This document shows positions 18,344-28,516 of a stretch of DNA of 64,000 nucleotides, piece by piece. The DNA lies in contig NZ_CP151273.1 in NCBI RefSeq assembly GCF_038237375.1, forward strand, positions 1,674,001 through 1,738,000, read 5' to 3'. Both the position numbers and the translations under genes were made by a program. This DNA is from Alcaligenes sp. SDU_A2 (GTDB taxonomy: Bacteria > Pseudomonadota > Gammaproteobacteria > Burkholderiales > Burkholderiaceae_B). Within the stretch, counting starts at the first letter, position 1. The number at the start of each line of letters is the position of its first letter. A model generated the notes under the pieces. It ran no database searches, was not told where the DNA came from, and worked only from the letters and a program-made list of their open reading frames with translations.

Positions 18344-19225
18344 ATGTCGATTCTGATCAATAAAGACACCAAAGTCATCACGCAAGGGATCACCGGCAAG
18401 ACCGGCCAGTTCCACACCCGCATGTGCCGCGAGTACGGCAATGGCATGGAAGCCTTCGTGGCTGGCGTGAATCCCAAGCGCGCCGGCGAAGACTTCGAGG
18501 GCGTGCCTATCTACGCCACCGTGTCGGACGCCAAAGCCGAAACCGGTGCCACCGTGTCGGTTATTTATGTTCCACCCGCAGGCGCTGCCGCCGCTATCTG
18601 GGAAGCTGTTGAAGCCGACCTGGATCTGGTAATTTGCATTACCGAAGGCATCCCTGTGCGCGATATGCTGGAAGTGCGCAACCGCATGCGCGCCGAAAAC
18701 CGTAAGACCCTGCTGTTGGGCCCGAACTGCCCCGGTCTGATCACCCCGGACGAAATCAAGATCGGCATCATGCCCGGTCACATTCACCGCAAGGGCCGCA
18801 TCGGCGTGGTCAGCCGCTCTGGCACCCTGACCTACGAAGCCGTGGCGCAAGTCACTGAGCTGGGCCTGGGCCAGTCCTCGGCGGTTGGTATCGGTGGCGA
18901 CCCGATCAACGGTCTGAAGCACATCGATGTGCTCAAGATGTTCAACGACGACCCAGACACCGATGCCGTCATCATGATCGGTGAAATCGGCGGTCCTGAC
19001 GAAGTCAACGCCGCTCTGTGGGCCAAGGACAACATGACCAAGCCCGTGGTCGGCTTTATCGCCGGCGTGACTGCGCCTCCCGGAAAACGCATGGGCCACG
19101 CCGGTGCGCTGATCTCGGGCGGTGCCGATACGGCCGACGCCAAGCTCGAAGTCATGGAAGCCTGCGGCATCCGTACGACGCGCAACCCATCCGAAATGGG
19201 CAAGTTGCTCAAGTCGGTGCTGTAA
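18344..19225 (+). CDS. sucD: Succinyl-CoA synthetase alpha subunit
   Basis: 293 residues. N-terminal CoA-binding Rossmann domain with GITGKTGQFHT, and C-terminal ligase domain with the phosphorylated His in GHAGALISGG. It pairs with SucC and closes the sucCD operon, ending at a TTCG-loop terminator. Length and motifs are typical. Confidence 0.98.
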   Translation: MSILINKDTKVITQGITGKTGQFHTRMCREYGNGMEAFVAGVNPKRAGEDFEGVPIYATVSDAKAETGATVSVIYVPPAGAAAAIWEAVEADLDLVICITEGIPVRDMLEVRNRMRAENRKTLLLGPNCPGLITPDEIKIGIMPGHIHRKGRIGVVSRSGTLTYEAVAQVTELGLGQSSAVGIGGDPINGLKHIDVLKMFNDDPDTDAVIMIGEIGGPDEVNAALWAKDNMTKPVVGFIAGVTAPPGKRMGHAGALISGGADTADAKLEVMEACGIRTTRNPSEMGKLLKSVL

Positions 19226-19233
19226 AGCAGTCC

Positions 19234-19258
19234 AGGCCCGCTTCGGCGGGCCTGTTTG
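19234..19258 (+). terminator. Intrinsic terminator of sucCD
   Basis: An 8-bp stem (19234-19241 with 19246-19253) is closed by a TTCG tetraloop and followed by GTTTGT. It lies 8 nt after the sucD stop. Confidence 0.8.
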
Positions 19259-19435
19259 TCTGGCCGCCCGTATCACGGGCAGCAACGGCCAGCCGGTTTC
19301 GACAAGAAAAACACCCTTCCGGCGCATTCCCTGCCAAATCCGGCTAGCCCGCATGCATGCGGCATGACGTAACAACAAAAAATCGCTTTCTCTTCGGGAG
19401 CAGGGCGGCAATTGAACGCGGTAACGGGAACTAAC

Positions 19436-20140
19436 ATGATTGAATTTCTACAGTCGCTCCATTGGGGGTCTTTGTTTCAGATCGTTCTGATCGATATCTT
19501 GCTTGGCGGGGACAATGCCGTCGTCATTGCGCTGGCCTGTCGCAATCTGCCCAAGCAGCAGCGCATGCAGGGCATCTTGTGGGGCACGGCCGGTGCCATC
19601 ATCTTGCGGGTCGTGCTGATTTTCTTCGCGCTGACCTTGCTGGGCATTCCCTTTCTGAAAGTGGTCGGCGCCGTGCTGCTGCTGTGGATAGGCATCAAGC
19701 TGCTGATTCCCGATGATGATGCGCATGGCAATATCCAGGGGGCCAGCTCTATCTGGGCGGCGGTCAAGACGATTATCGTGGCCGACTTCGTCATGAGCCT
19801 GGACAACGTGATTGCGATTGCTGGCGCGGCCCAGAATGCGCATCTGGATCACCAACTGGGCTATGTGGTCTTTGGTCTGCTGCTCAGCGTGCCCATCATT
19901 ATCTGGGGCAGCACGCTGGTGCTTAAACTGATTGATCGCTTCCCTGTGGTCGTGACGTTGGGCGGCGCGCTCCTGGGCTGGATCGCCGGCGGCATGCTGG
20001 TAACAGATGCCTTTGTGGAAAATCAATTCGGCGTGATCGCCTCTCCTGTTAAACTGGGGGTCGAGATCGTTTGCGCCCTGCTGGTCGTGGCCGTCGGCAA
20101 AGGGCTGGCCAGCCGCAAGGGCTCTATCAAGGAAAGTTAA
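19436..20140 (+). CDS. TerC-family membrane protein (probable metal ion exporter)
   Basis: 234 residues with about seven membrane helices. It has the TerC signatures [20 protein letters not shown] in helix 1 and [17 protein letters not shown] in helix 4, whose Asp-Asn pairs bind metal in the family. TerC/YkoY/Alx proteins export Mn2+ or supply Ca2+/Mn2+ to exported proteins. The start is the ATG at 19436 after GGGAAC; an in-frame TTG 24 nt upstream is less likely. A tiny gene and hemC follow with short gaps, suggesting one transcript. Confidence 0.88.
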   Translation: MIEFLQSLHWGSLFQIVLIDILLGGDNAVVIALACRNLPKQQRMQGILWGTAGAIILRVVLIFFALTLLGIPFLKVVGAVLLLWIGIKLLIPDDDAHGNIQGASSIWAAVKTIIVADFVMSLDNVIAIAGAAQNAHLDHQLGYVVFGLLLSVPIIIWGSTLVLKLIDRFPVVVTLGGALLGWIAGGMLVTDAFVENQFGVIASPVKLGVEIVCALLVVAVGKGLASRKGSIKES

Positions 20141-20143
20141 TCC

Positions 20144-20269
20144 ATGGCATTTTTCAAATCTTCCGACGCCAAGTCCCAGGAAAAAGGGCTGTCGCTGCTG
20201 CAGGGGCTGGGTATTCTGGCCATCATCGGCATTGTGACCGCGGCCATCGCGCGCTATTTCGCCGCATGA
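20144..20269 (+). CDS. 41-residue single-pass membrane peptide between terC and hemC
   Basis: A short ORF starts 3 nt after the terC stop, preceded by GGAAAG at a normal distance. Its TGA overlaps the hemC ATG (ATGA at 20266-20269). The product begins [15 protein letters not shown], a charged N-terminus, then one hydrophobic helix ([19 protein letters not shown]) and a short tail. Codon use is GC3-rich like the neighbours. It looks like a real small membrane protein, perhaps a partner of TerC. I know no family for it. Confidence 0.72.
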   Translation: MAFFKSSDAKSQEKGLSLLQGLGILAIIGIVTAAIARYFAA

Positions 20270-21222
20270 CGGCAGTGCTCGCTCCCCGGAAACTGGTCAT
20301 TGCCACCCGCGCCAGCCAACTGGCGCTGTGGCAGGCCGAACACGTGCGTGCCCGCTTGCAGCAGTTGTACCCGCAATGCGAGGTTACTTTGCTGGAGATG
20401 ACCACGCGCGGCGACACCATTTTGGATCGTACCCTGTCCAAAGTCGGCGGCAAGGGGCTGTTCGTCAAGGAACTGGAAACCGCCTTGCTGGACGGGCGGG
20501 CCGATCTGGCGGTTCATTCCTTAAAGGACGTGCCTGTCGATCTGCAATCGCCGTTTGCCTTGCCCATCATCATGGAGCGCGATGATCCGCGCGATGCGTT
20601 CGTCTCGAACGACTACGCCAGCCTGGCGGCTTTGCCGGCGGGGGCCGTGGTGGGTACATCCAGCCTGCGCCGCGAGTCGCAGATCCGCGAACGCTATCCG
20701 CATTTGGATATCCGGCCCTTGCGCGGCAATGTTCAGACCCGTCTTGCCAAGCTGGATCGGGGCGACTATGCCGCTATTATCCTGGCGTCGGCTGGCCTGC
20801 GGCGTCTGGGACTGGCCGAGCGCGTCCGCGATTACATCTCTGTGGACGACAGCCTGCCTGCTGCCGGGCAAGGCGCCCTGGGCATCGAGATTTTGGAAAA
20901 TCGCCAGGAGCTGGCGCAATGGCTGGCTCCCCTGGCCGATGCGCGCAGTGCTGCTTGCGCACAGGCCGAACGGGCGGTGTCGCTGGCTTTGGGCGGATCT
21001 TGCCAAGTCCCGTTGGCGGCGTATGCCACGTTGCAGGACGATAGTCTGGACTTGCGTGGGCTGGTTGCCGAGCCGGACGGCTCCGTGGTCTATCGTGCCC
21101 GCCTCCGTGGGCCAGCCGCCGATGCCCAGGCCTTGGGCATCGCCTTGGCGCAAGACCTGAAAGAACAGGGCGCGCAGGCTATTTTGGATCGCCTGCTGTC
21201 CGAATCCTCTACAGGCCACTGA
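20266..21222 (+). CDS. hemC: Porphobilinogen deaminase
   Basis: 318 residues. [18 protein letters not shown] at the N-terminus, [11 protein letters not shown] in the active site, and [12 protein letters not shown] carrying the Cys that binds the dipyrromethane cofactor. The enzyme polymerises four porphobilinogens to hydroxymethylbilane for haem synthesis. The start is the ATG at 20266 that overlaps the small ORF stop; upstream frame extension overlaps terC and is unlike HemC. It is the first gene of hemC-hemD-hemX-hemY. Confidence 0.97.
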   Translation: MTAVLAPRKLVIATRASQLALWQAEHVRARLQQLYPQCEVTLLEMTTRGDTILDRTLSKVGGKGLFVKELETALLDGRADLAVHSLKDVPVDLQSPFALPIIMERDDPRDAFVSNDYASLAALPAGAVVGTSSLRRESQIRERYPHLDIRPLRGNVQTRLAKLDRGDYAAIILASAGLRRLGLAERVRDYISVDDSLPAAGQGALGIEILENRQELAQWLAPLADARSAACAQAERAVSLALGGSCQVPLAAYATLQDDSLDLRGLVAEPDGSVVYRARLRGPAADAQALGIALAQDLKEQGAQAILDRLLSESSTGH

Positions 21223-21228
21223 TACCCT

Positions 21229-22026
21229 ATGGTCACGCCCCAGGTCGTGCTGACGCGGCCGGCCGGCCGCAACGAACCCCTGGCAGCCGCCCTGGCTGCA
21301 CAGGGGTTTTCTTCGTTGGTGCTGCCTGCCTTGGAGCTGCAGCCGCTGGACCTGTCGGCCGCCAACTGGCAGGACCCGGCCGATTTTGATCTGGTCATGT
21401 TCGTCAGCGGTAATGCCGCTGCGTTTTATTTTTCCGCCTTGCGCGCACGCGGCCTGTGCTGGCCTGCCGGCGTACGCCTGGGGGCGGTCGGTGCCGCCAC
21501 TGCGCGCGCCTTGGTGGCTCAACCCGGCGTGCCTGCCGATCTGGTGCTGCAGCCTGCCGATCCCGCATCCTTACAAGATTCCGAAGCGCTCTGGCCTCAG
21601 ATCAAGGCCTTGTTGCCGCAGGTGCGCCGCGTGCTGATCGTGCGAGGCCATATCGGACGCGAGTGGCTGGGCACGCGCCTTGAACAGTCCGGCGTGCAGG
21701 TAAGCAGGCTGGCTGTTTATCGACGCTGTCCGCAGGTCTGGAGCACGGAGCAGGCGCAGCGCGTGCAGCAGGCGCTGGAGCAATTTCCTTTGGTCTTGCT
21801 CAGTAGCTCAGAAAGCGTAGACGCGATTCTGGCGAACGTGCAAAGGCTGGGTTTACAGGCCTTGTGGGGGCGTTGTCGCTACGTGGTCATTCATCCGCGC
21901 ATCCATGAACATTTGCTTTCTCGCTTGGCGCAGGCTGGAATCGACGCCCATCCAGTGGTAAAAAGGTGTACGCCAGACGATGACGCCATCGTTGCAGCCA
22001 TGATCGCGGTGCTCTCGCGCGACTAG
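21229..22026 (+). CDS. hemD: Uroporphyrinogen-III synthase
   Basis: 265 residues. It has the bilobed HemD pattern: VVLTRPAGRNEPLAAAL at the start, FVSGNAAAFYF, GAVGAATARAL, RVLIVRGHIGREWLGTRL and VLLSSSESVDAI. It cyclises hydroxymethylbilane with inversion of ring D. It lies 6 nt after hemC and 24 nt before hemX, so it is cotranscribed. HemD proteins are poorly conserved, but position and motifs make the call firm. Confidence 0.93.
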   Translation: MVTPQVVLTRPAGRNEPLAAALAAQGFSSLVLPALELQPLDLSAANWQDPADFDLVMFVSGNAAAFYFSALRARGLCWPAGVRLGAVGAATARALVAQPGVPADLVLQPADPASLQDSEALWPQIKALLPQVRRVLIVRGHIGREWLGTRLEQSGVQVSRLAVYRRCPQVWSTEQAQRVQQALEQFPLVLLSSSESVDAILANVQRLGLQALWGRCRYVVIHPRIHEHLLSRLAQAGIDAHPVVKRCTPDDDAIVAAMIAVLSRD

Positions 22027-22050
22027 CCTTACACGGATTACAATCTCGCC

Positions 22051-23439
22051 ATGAACGATAAAACAGATCACGCATCCGCAAGCGAATCGGAGCCAGTAGG
22101 CTCCCGTCCTCAGGCGACAGCGGCATCTGCCGCCTCCCACAGCACCATGCCCAAGGCATCCGAGCGCAAAAAAAACAGCGCCGCCCCCGCTTACGCCTTG
22201 ACGGCCCTGGTCATTGCGCTGGCAGCAGGGGCCCTGTGGTACCAGCACGGCAGCATTCAGCAATACAAAGACGAACTTCAGGGGCAGCTGGCCGCCAACA
22301 TCACGGCTACGCAGCAAGCCGGCCAACGCGCCGACCAGGCCTTGGCCATGTTGCAGCGTCAGTCGGACAAGCTGGCCGCCCTGGAAAAATCCTATCGCGA
22401 TTCCACCGAGCAGTTCCAGGACCTTAGCCAGGCCTTTCAGACCATGACCGATCGTGGTTCGGACCTGATTCTTCTGAACGACATCGATCATCTGGCCACC
22501 ATTGCCCAGCAACAATTACTGCTGGGCGGAAACGTGGCCAATGCCATTGTGTCCCTGGAGGCCGCTCAGGCTCAGCTGGCGCGCGCTAACCGAGTACGCC
22601 TGGCACCGTTGCAACAGACCCTCAACGGGGATCTGGATCGTCTGCGTGCTGCTGCCACAGTGGATGTGGCGTCCTTGTCCAGGCAATTGGAAACCTTGTC
22701 CCGTTACGTATCCGAAGCGCCTTTGCTGGTGCCGGACGACGTTGCCGGCGGTGCCAGCACGCAAGCCCTGGATCTGCAGTCCAGTCAGCCGGTGCCGGCT
22801 GATCTGCCGGCCGATGCGCCCTGGTGGCAGCAAGGCTGGAATACGGTGGAGCAATGGAGCGTGCAGGCTTGGCGCTCGTTGACGCACGATCTTGGACAGT
22901 TTGTGTCGGTGCGGCGCGTCGACGATGCCGCCGCCTTGTTGATGTCACCCGACCAAGCCGCCCGTCTGCGCGAAAACCTGCGCTTGCGCATCATGACGGC
23001 GCAATTGGCCATGATGATGAATCAGTCTTCGGTCTGGCAGACCGAGCTCGATGCCGTCACGACTGCGCTGCAGAACCGCTTCGATGTCCGCTCCAATCCG
23101 GTACAGCAGGCGCTGCGCTTGGCCGGGCAGTTGCAAGATACCCAGATCGGTGCCCGTCTGCCTACGGTTAACAATACCTTGGCGGCCATTGAAAGTCTGC
23201 GTCAGGACGAAGCCAATCGGGTTCAGGACAATAGCTCTGCGCCGGCGTCCAACCCGGAGCCGGCTCCCGAACCCACGCCTGAAACCGCTCCCGAATCAGC
23301 CCCAGAACCCGTTCCCGAGCCTGCCGCGCAACCCGAACAGAGCGCGCCGGCGGTGTCTGAACCTGTTGCCCCCGAGCCTGCGGCCCTGGATGCGGACGCA
23401 CATATCGGTGACACGCCGCCTGATCAGGCACAGGGGTAA
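22051..23439 (+). CDS. hemX: HemX-like membrane protein
   Basis: 462 residues. A low-complexity cytoplasmic N-terminus is followed by one membrane helix (about residues 48-68), a coiled-coil stretch (about 70-135) and the HemX domain. The C-terminal ~80 residues are a Pro/Glu/Ala repeat of PEPAPE type. It was historically named uroporphyrinogen-III methyltransferase but lacks that enzyme's fold. It is thought to scaffold haem synthesis at the membrane. It is followed after 3 nt by hemY. Confidence 0.9.
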   Translation: MNDKTDHASASESEPVGSRPQATAASAASHSTMPKASERKKNSAAPAYALTALVIALAAGALWYQHGSIQQYKDELQGQLAANITATQQAGQRADQALAMLQRQSDKLAALEKSYRDSTEQFQDLSQAFQTMTDRGSDLILLNDIDHLATIAQQQLLLGGNVANAIVSLEAAQAQLARANRVRLAPLQQTLNGDLDRLRAAATVDVASLSRQLETLSRYVSEAPLLVPDDVAGGASTQALDLQSSQPVPADLPADAPWWQQGWNTVEQWSVQAWRSLTHDLGQFVSVRRVDDAAALLMSPDQAARLRENLRLRIMTAQLAMMMNQSSVWQTELDAVTTALQNRFDVRSNPVQQALRLAGQLQDTQIGARLPTVNNTLAAIESLRQDEANRVQDNSSAPASNPEPAPEPTPETAPESAPEPVPEPAAQPEQSAPAVSEPVAPEPAALDADAHIGDTPPDQAQG

Positions 23440-23442
23440 ACA

Positions 23443-24939
23443 ATGCGTACATGGTTCTGGACTCTTATCCTGTTTGTGGCCGCCGTGGCCTTGGCGCTGG
23501 TGCTGCGCGAACATGCCGGCAATGTCTATCTGGCGACGCCGCATTATCTGGTGCGCTCCTCACTGACCTTTGTCGTCCTGTCTTTGTTGGCCTTGTTCGT
23601 GGGCCTGTATATTTTTCTGCGCTTGCTGGCCTGGGTCAGCGGCGGGCCGGAGCGTTTTCGCCTGTGGCGCGGCCGCCGAGCCCAGAAGCGTGATCAAGCC
23701 TTGCTGGAAACCGGCTGGATCAGCATTCTTGAAGGTCGCTACGATCAGGCCGAAAAAGACATGATCAAGCTCATGAGCAAGACCCGATCGCAAAGCAGCA
23801 AGGTTGTTGCCGGTCTGGCTGCGGCCCGCGCGGCGCACTACCAGGGCGACATGAACCGTCGTGACCAAGCCCTGGCGGCGGCGCAGTCGGCTGCAGGACA
23901 AGATACTCGGCTCAAGGATGCCAGCGCGGTTGCGGCCGCCGAAATGTATCTTGATCAGAATCTTGCGCAGCAGGCCATAGACTTGCTGCAACCGTTGCAG
24001 GATGCCAGTTCGCGTCATTTGCATGCGACCCGCCTGTTGTTGCGTGCGTACCGTCAGTCGGGCAATGCCGAGCGCGTATACGAGTTGACCCGCGTGCTGA
24101 TGCGCCGCAGCGGGATCGAGCGTCAGGAGGCGTTGGCCTATATTGAATTTGCTGCTGCCGCCCGTTTGCGGGCCGCAGGTATCGACCAGTTCAAGGCACT
24201 GTGGTCAGACCTGAAGGCGGACGAGAAACTGCTTCCCGGCGTCGCCCTGGAAGCGGCCCTGATCCAGGAGCGCGAAGGTCACTACGAAGAGGCCGGCCGT
24301 ATTCTGGAACCGGCGATTGCCGCCAGTTTCGATGCCCGTCTGCTGGAGGCTTATGCCCAATGCCCCCGCGAACAGGTCGGCCGCCGTCTGGCCAAGGCCG
24401 AAGAATGGTTGCGCAGCCAGCCGCATAATCCGGTGTTGCTCTCTACCCTTGGGCATCTGTGCCTGACCAGTCAGTTGTGGGGGCAGGGCGAACACTACTT
24501 GCTGCGCAGCCTGAAAATCCAGGGCGATCTGCGCAATCATGCCTTGTTGGGCAATTTGTACGACAGCCTGGGTCGCCGCGATGAAGCCGTCGCTTATTGG
24601 CGCAAGGCTGCTGCCATGGCGGGCACCTTGCCGGTGCTGGCCATCTCCGGTGCCCTGCCGGCTGCCGACACGCATCTGGACCCTGCGCATGTCGATGGCG
24701 ACAGCCTGCCGGGCGATGGCGATGCCCAGACTTTGCCTTACGATGCCAGCGCCATGGCGGCGGATCTGCCCGACAGTGGTCGCCCCTTGCCGGTGGTCGA
24801 GCCGGTGACTCCGGCCGCCAAACCCAGTCAGGATGTGTTGACCTCCTCCTCGGACCTGGATGATTATTTCGACACGGCACCCATACCTGGTGTCGATCTG
24901 TCCCAGACTTCGGATCGTCCCCGACGTTCCAACGATTAA
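23443..24939 (+). CDS. hemY: HemY-like TPR membrane protein
   Basis: 498 residues. Two N-terminal membrane helices (about 4-22 and 42-63) are followed by the HemY_N region and a run of tetratricopeptide-like helices to about residue 400. The tail is acidic and disordered. This proteobacterial HemY is not the protoporphyrinogen oxidase also called HemY; it is a membrane-anchored TPR protein of uncertain role in haem synthesis. It ends the hem operon 29 nt before ppa. Confidence 0.92.
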   Translation: MRTWFWTLILFVAAVALALVLREHAGNVYLATPHYLVRSSLTFVVLSLLALFVGLYIFLRLLAWVSGGPERFRLWRGRRAQKRDQALLETGWISILEGRYDQAEKDMIKLMSKTRSQSSKVVAGLAAARAAHYQGDMNRRDQALAAAQSAAGQDTRLKDASAVAAAEMYLDQNLAQQAIDLLQPLQDASSRHLHATRLLLRAYRQSGNAERVYELTRVLMRRSGIERQEALAYIEFAAAARLRAAGIDQFKALWSDLKADEKLLPGVALEAALIQEREGHYEEAGRILEPAIAASFDARLLEAYAQCPREQVGRRLAKAEEWLRSQPHNPVLLSTLGHLCLTSQLWGQGEHYLLRSLKIQGDLRNHALLGNLYDSLGRRDEAVAYWRKAAAMAGTLPVLAISGALPAADTHLDPAHVDGDSLPGDGDAQTLPYDASAMAADLPDSGRPLPVVEPVTPAAKPSQDVLTSSSDLDDYFDTAPIPGVDLSQTSDRPRRSND

Positions 24940-24968
24940 CTCCTCCCTTTTATTTAAGGTTTGTAAGA

Positions 24969-25502
24969 ATGAGCCTAGATCGCGTGCCAGCCGGCAAGAA
25001 ACTGCCCGACGAATTCAACGTCATCGTCGAAATCCCCATGAACTCCGATCCCGTCAAATACGAGGTTGACGAGACCGGTGCTATTTTCGTGGATCGCTTT
25101 ATGCTGACCGCGATGCACTATCCATGCAATTACGGGTACATCCCCCAAACCATTTCGGACGACGGCGACCCAGTGGACGTGCTGGTCATTGCGCCATTTC
25201 CTATCCAGATCGGCGCTGTGATCGCCTGCCGCGCCATCGGCGTGCTGCACATGGACGACGAAGCCGGTGGTGACGCCAAGTTGCTGGCCGTGCCGACCGA
25301 TAAGCTGTATCCCCTGTACCGCCACATTCAGTCGCCCGATGATCTGCAGCCTGAAGAGCTGGAGCGCATCAAGCACTTCTTCGAGCATTACAAAGACATC
25401 GAAAAAGGCAAATGGGTGAAGGTCAAGGGTTGGGATGGTGTGGAAGCCGCCAAGAAGGAAATCGTCGACGGCGCCAAGCGTTTCGCAGACAGCCAAGCCT
25501 GA
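24969..25502 (+). CDS. ppa: Inorganic pyrophosphatase (family I)
   Basis: 177 residues. [14 protein letters not shown] and the signature [15 protein letters not shown], with metal-binding Asp residues, identify soluble family I pyrophosphatase, which hydrolyses pyrophosphate and pulls biosynthetic reactions forward. Its TGA overlaps the next gene's ATG. The pairing after hemY may be chance or may share the hem transcript. Confidence 0.97.
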   Translation: MSLDRVPAGKKLPDEFNVIVEIPMNSDPVKYEVDETGAIFVDRFMLTAMHYPCNYGYIPQTISDDGDPVDVLVIAPFPIQIGAVIACRAIGVLHMDDEAGGDAKLLAVPTDKLYPLYRHIQSPDDLQPEELERIKHFFEHYKDIEKGKWVKVKGWDGVEAAKKEIVDGAKRFADSQA

Positions 25503-26200
25503 TGATGAATACCGTCATCCCCACACCGCCGCTTGCGGCCTTGACCGTACAGGGCAGCGATCAGCTTTTTCCTGTGCGGCGCATTTATTGCGTAGGCCGT
25601 AACTATGTCGAGCACGCTCAGGAAATGGGTTTCACCGGGCGCGAAGATCCGTTTTTCTTCTGCAAACCGGCCGATGCCATTCTGAACGTGCTGCCCGGTC
25701 AGGTCTGCGACATGCCGTATCCTTCCCGTACGCAGGACTTGCATCACGAGATCGAATTGGTCGTGGCCTTGTCAAAAGGCGGGCGTGATCTGTCCGTGCA
25801 GCAGGCGGCCGAATGCGTGTGGGGATACGCGGTAGGGCTGGATATGACCCGGCGCGACTTGCAGACGATGGCCAAAAAAGCCGGACGTCCCTGGGAGGTC
25901 GGCAAGGCCTTTGATCATTCGGCCCCTGTCGGCCCCTTGACGCCGCGCAGCCGTATCGGCGAACTGGCCAGCGGTGCCATTACGTTGCAGGTCAATGGCC
26001 AATACCGCCAGAGCGGCGACCTGGCGCAGCTGATCTGGAATGTGGCCGAATCCATCGCTTATTTGTCGGGTCTATTTGAACTGTATCCGGGCGATATCAT
26101 CTTCACCGGAACGCCGGCCGGCGTCGGCGCAGTCGAACGCGGCGATGTGATGCATGGAGCCATAGAAGGGCTGGGCAGCATAGACGTTCGTCTGGTCTGA
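25502..26200 (+). CDS. Fumarylacetoacetate hydrolase family protein
   Basis: 232 residues with the FAH fold: [24 protein letters not shown], the metal-binding [10 protein letters not shown] (Glu-x-Glu), Asp in [12 protein letters not shown] and [13 protein letters not shown]. Short FAH proteins of this length include fumarylpyruvate hydrolase (NagK-type) and acylpyruvases. The substrate cannot be set from sequence alone. The start at 25502 overlaps the ppa stop (ATGA-like); a second ATG follows directly. It ends at a strong terminator. Confidence 0.9.
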   Translation: MMNTVIPTPPLAALTVQGSDQLFPVRRIYCVGRNYVEHAQEMGFTGREDPFFFCKPADAILNVLPGQVCDMPYPSRTQDLHHEIELVVALSKGGRDLSVQQAAECVWGYAVGLDMTRRDLQTMAKKAGRPWEVGKAFDHSAPVGPLTPRSRIGELASGAITLQVNGQYRQSGDLAQLIWNVAESIAYLSGLFELYPGDIIFTGTPAGVGAVERGDVMHGAIEGLGSIDVRLV

Positions 26201-26217
26201 CCCGGTTTTTAGCCGGA

Positions 26218-26261
26218 CAAAAAAGCCGCTAGGGGTATCAAGCCCCAGGCGGCTTTTTTTT
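26218..26261 (+). terminator. Strong intrinsic terminator after FAH gene
   Basis: A 9-bp stem (26221-26229 with 26249-26257) holds an inner GGGG/CCCC pairing and is flanked by A and T runs, so it may act in both directions. It separates the hem-ppa region from the pilus operon. Confidence 0.9.
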
Positions 26262-26400
26262 GTTGCATGGTGCTGTCGCTGGGGTCGTGCAATGTATCCG
26301 GTATGGGCAAGGGCAGGACAGTGCTGCCCAGCTCGGCTTTTGCGAATAGGAACAGAATCGGTACGCACGCAAACTGTAGGCTGACTTCCGGGAGAATCCT

Positions 26401-26658
26401 ATGGAGCAGTTCAGCAGACAGCAGCGCGGCCAGGGCATGGTCGAGTATCTTGTAATCGTGGCCTTGGTCGCGGTGGCGGCTATCGCCGTCTATCAATCGT
26501 TCGGGCAGGTCATCCGCAACCAGACCGCCGCCATGGCCAAGGAACTGGCGGGCGAAGACGGGTCGGAGCAGTCGCGGCAGGCGCAGTCGGCTGCTTCGGC
26601 GGCAGCGGCCCAAGGGGCGGAAAAAGGCCTTAAATCGTTCACGGGCAATGCGCCATGA
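26401..26658 (+). CDS. Flp/Tad-type prepilin
   Basis: 85 residues. RGQGMVEYLVIVALVAVAAIAVYQ fits a type IVb prepilin. Cleavage after Arg-Gly would put Glu at +5 and Tyr at +6, the Flp hallmark, followed by the hydrophobic assembly helix. The tail is unusually long and Ala/Gln/Ser-rich for an Flp pilin, which normally has 50-70 residues. It starts after GGGAG. It is the first gene of the Tad operon, and its stop overlaps the next start by 4 nt. Confidence 0.82.
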   Translation: MEQFSRQQRGQGMVEYLVIVALVAVAAIAVYQSFGQVIRNQTAAMAKELAGEDGSEQSRQAQSAASAAAAQGAEKGLKSFTGNAP

Positions 26659-27914
26659 CCCGCCTGCACAGCACGCAGAAAGGGGTTGCCCTGGTCTGGG
26701 GGCTGGCGGTCATGTCGGCTTTGTCGGCCGCCTGGCTGGGTTACTTCCACGTCAACCAGATTGCCGAGCAGCAGGGGCGTCTGTCGCTGGTGCTGGATGC
26801 GGCGGCCTATAGCGCCGCTACCGAGCAGGCCAGAACCCTTAATTTACTGGCGTATATCAATCGTGCGCAGTTGGGGCATCAGTTGGCGCTGGCGCATCTG
26901 CTTACCTTGGCAACGTGGGACCGGGCCGCTCAGACTCAGTCCGCGCAGATGCGGCGTGGTAATCCTCCAGCCTATCTCATCGCCATGATGTTCGGTTCCG
27001 GCCACGGAGCGGCCTATACCGGCGCGCGATCGGCAGGTGATCAGCAGCAAGCTCTGGAAGGGGCTTTCGATCAGCATCAGCAACTGGTCCATCAGGTCCT
27101 GGTCAAGGCGCAGGAGCAATTGGTGCTTGGCTTGGCACAGCGTCGTCGCGCCATCATCGATACCGTGTTGCAGGCAAGCCTGCCCGATTGGCCCGCCAGC
27201 AGCTTGTCCTGGCATCTGGAGTCGGACGATTGGCCCGATTTTCTGCGACGACGCAGCGGCGAACAGCAGTGGCGTCCGGCCTTGCGGACATTGGTGGGGC
27301 TGTATGGTTTTCTTGCCCCTAGGGAGTATGTTGCCGACTCTCTTTGGCCTGTTGATCGGCGCTGCCCTTTGTGGCGGCATAAATTGCGGCGCACAGGCCG
27401 TACCAGTCTGGATGCGCAGGGACGCTGGCAGTCCGACGATACCCAGTCTCTGCATGCCTTGCGTTCCAATCGCTGGCTGGGCTGCTACTTTCGCGAATAT
27501 GCCATGGCCTGGGCCTTGCAGTCTCCTGAAGGGACAACGGGCATACAGGCTCCACCGGATTTTTCAGGACAAGATTTCTGGCGTTGGGCCCTGGAACAAG
27601 GCAACGGTTCCTTGTTTTCGGCTGGCGACAATACAGTAGCCAAAGCCTGGGGCAGGCGCGATGCCATGCGCTGGCCACAGGCGGGATTGCCGCAAGGCTA
27701 TGCCATTGTCCAGCCCCAATCCCGCCTGGCGCTGCGCTTGGGCTTGCAAGGGCAGGGGCACCTGGGGCAGGTGGTGCATGCTGTCTCCGCCGCCCAGGTG
27801 TTTTTTTCTGTTCCCGCAAGTCCGATCGCTGATGCACCGGTCAGACCCAGTTTGTTTCAACCATTCTGGCAGGCCCGCTTGATTGATCCGTCCCGCCTAG
27901 GAGATCGTTCATGA
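26655..27914 (+). CDS. TadG-like pilus assembly protein
   Basis: 419 residues. The N-terminus (QKGVALVWGLAVMSALSAAW with one membrane helix, then LVLDAAAYSAATEQARTLNL) matches the TadE/TadG-like N-terminal domain. The remainder is a large periplasmic region without a von Willebrand A domain. TadG-like proteins are minor components assembled with the Flp pilus. It overlaps its neighbours by 4 nt at both ends, so translation is coupled. Confidence 0.75.
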   Translation: MTRLHSTQKGVALVWGLAVMSALSAAWLGYFHVNQIAEQQGRLSLVLDAAAYSAATEQARTLNLLAYINRAQLGHQLALAHLLTLATWDRAAQTQSAQMRRGNPPAYLIAMMFGSGHGAAYTGARSAGDQQQALEGAFDQHQQLVHQVLVKAQEQLVLGLAQRRRAIIDTVLQASLPDWPASSLSWHLESDDWPDFLRRRSGEQQWRPALRTLVGLYGFLAPREYVADSLWPVDRRCPLWRHKLRRTGRTSLDAQGRWQSDDTQSLHALRSNRWLGCYFREYAMAWALQSPEGTTGIQAPPDFSGQDFWRWALEQGNGSLFSAGDNTVAKAWGRRDAMRWPQAGLPQGYAIVQPQSRLALRLGLQGQGHLGQVVHAVSAAQVFFSVPASPIADAPVRPSLFQPFWQARLIDPSRLGDRS

Positions 27915-28516
27915 ACCGTCTGCAAAATGGTGCCGTACTGCTTGAAACCTGTTTACTCGGTGTTGTGCTGGGATTGATGATCGTAGGTGGGCGCTGGCTC
28001 ATGACCCATCAACATCGTCTGCAGCAGCTTCAACAAATCAGTCACGTCAATGTGTTTGCCCATGATGCGCATGGCAAACCCATGCAAACACCGTCTATGG
28101 AACAAGCTGGTTTGCGTAGCCATCGGGTTTTTAGGCCCGCAGCCGACCGGTACACCGAGTCTTTGCGGATCGAACTTCTGGGCATGAGCAGCGGGAGCTG
28201 GCAAGTGCAGTCCAGTGTGGGACTGGACCGGCTCGCTGGCTTGCCCGCCGCTCAAGCTGGTTTGGCTTTGACTCGCCGGTCACAGCTGATGGGGGGCGCG
28301 GGGCAAGCGGCCGATATGCGCCAGACCAGACAACGCCTGGCGGCCAGCCCTAGTGCATGGTTGCGTGCAAGCCAAGATAGCCTGCGGGCAGGACAGGCAA
28401 GCGGTCGGGCAGCCGGGCCTTTGGACTCGGCCTGGGGGCGACCTCTTCCCGATCTGGACTGGCTGGGGCCGTGGCAGGATGTGGTCCCGGATGTCGATCC
28501 CCAGGAGGCACCATGA
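27911..28516 (+). CDS. TadE-like minor pseudopilin
   Basis: 201 residues. A short basic N-terminus, a Glu within the first helix (GAVLLETCLLGVVLGLMIVG) and a soluble remainder are the TadE layout. The Glu after a small residue is where TadE pseudopilins are processed. The C-terminal half is Gln/Ala/Gly-rich and not conserved to my knowledge. It sits between the TadG-like gene and an unknown gene with 4-nt overlaps on both sides. Confidence 0.65.
   Translation: MNRLQNGAVLLETCLLGVVLGLMIVGGRWLMTHQHRLQQLQQISHVNVFAHDAHGKPMQTPSMEQAGLRSHRVFRPAADRYTESLRIELLGMSSGSWQVQSSVGLDRLAGLPAAQAGLALTRRSQLMGGAGQAADMRQTRQRLAASPSAWLRASQDSLRAGQASGRAAGPLDSAWGRPLPDLDWLGPWQDVVPDVDPQEAP

Noticed and set aside
17195-19411. 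738-codon open frame on the minus strand opposite sucC and sucD
   Set aside because: It mirrors two highly conserved, strongly codon-biased genes. The translation is His/Gly/Asp/Phe-rich without domain structure, and no ribosome binding site precedes it. It is an artefact of codon bias.
19259-19435. Possible yybP-ykoY manganese riboswitch upstream of terC
   Set aside because: GGGAGCAG near 19396 recalls one conserved loop, but the second conserved loop and the three-way junction are not present before the start codon.
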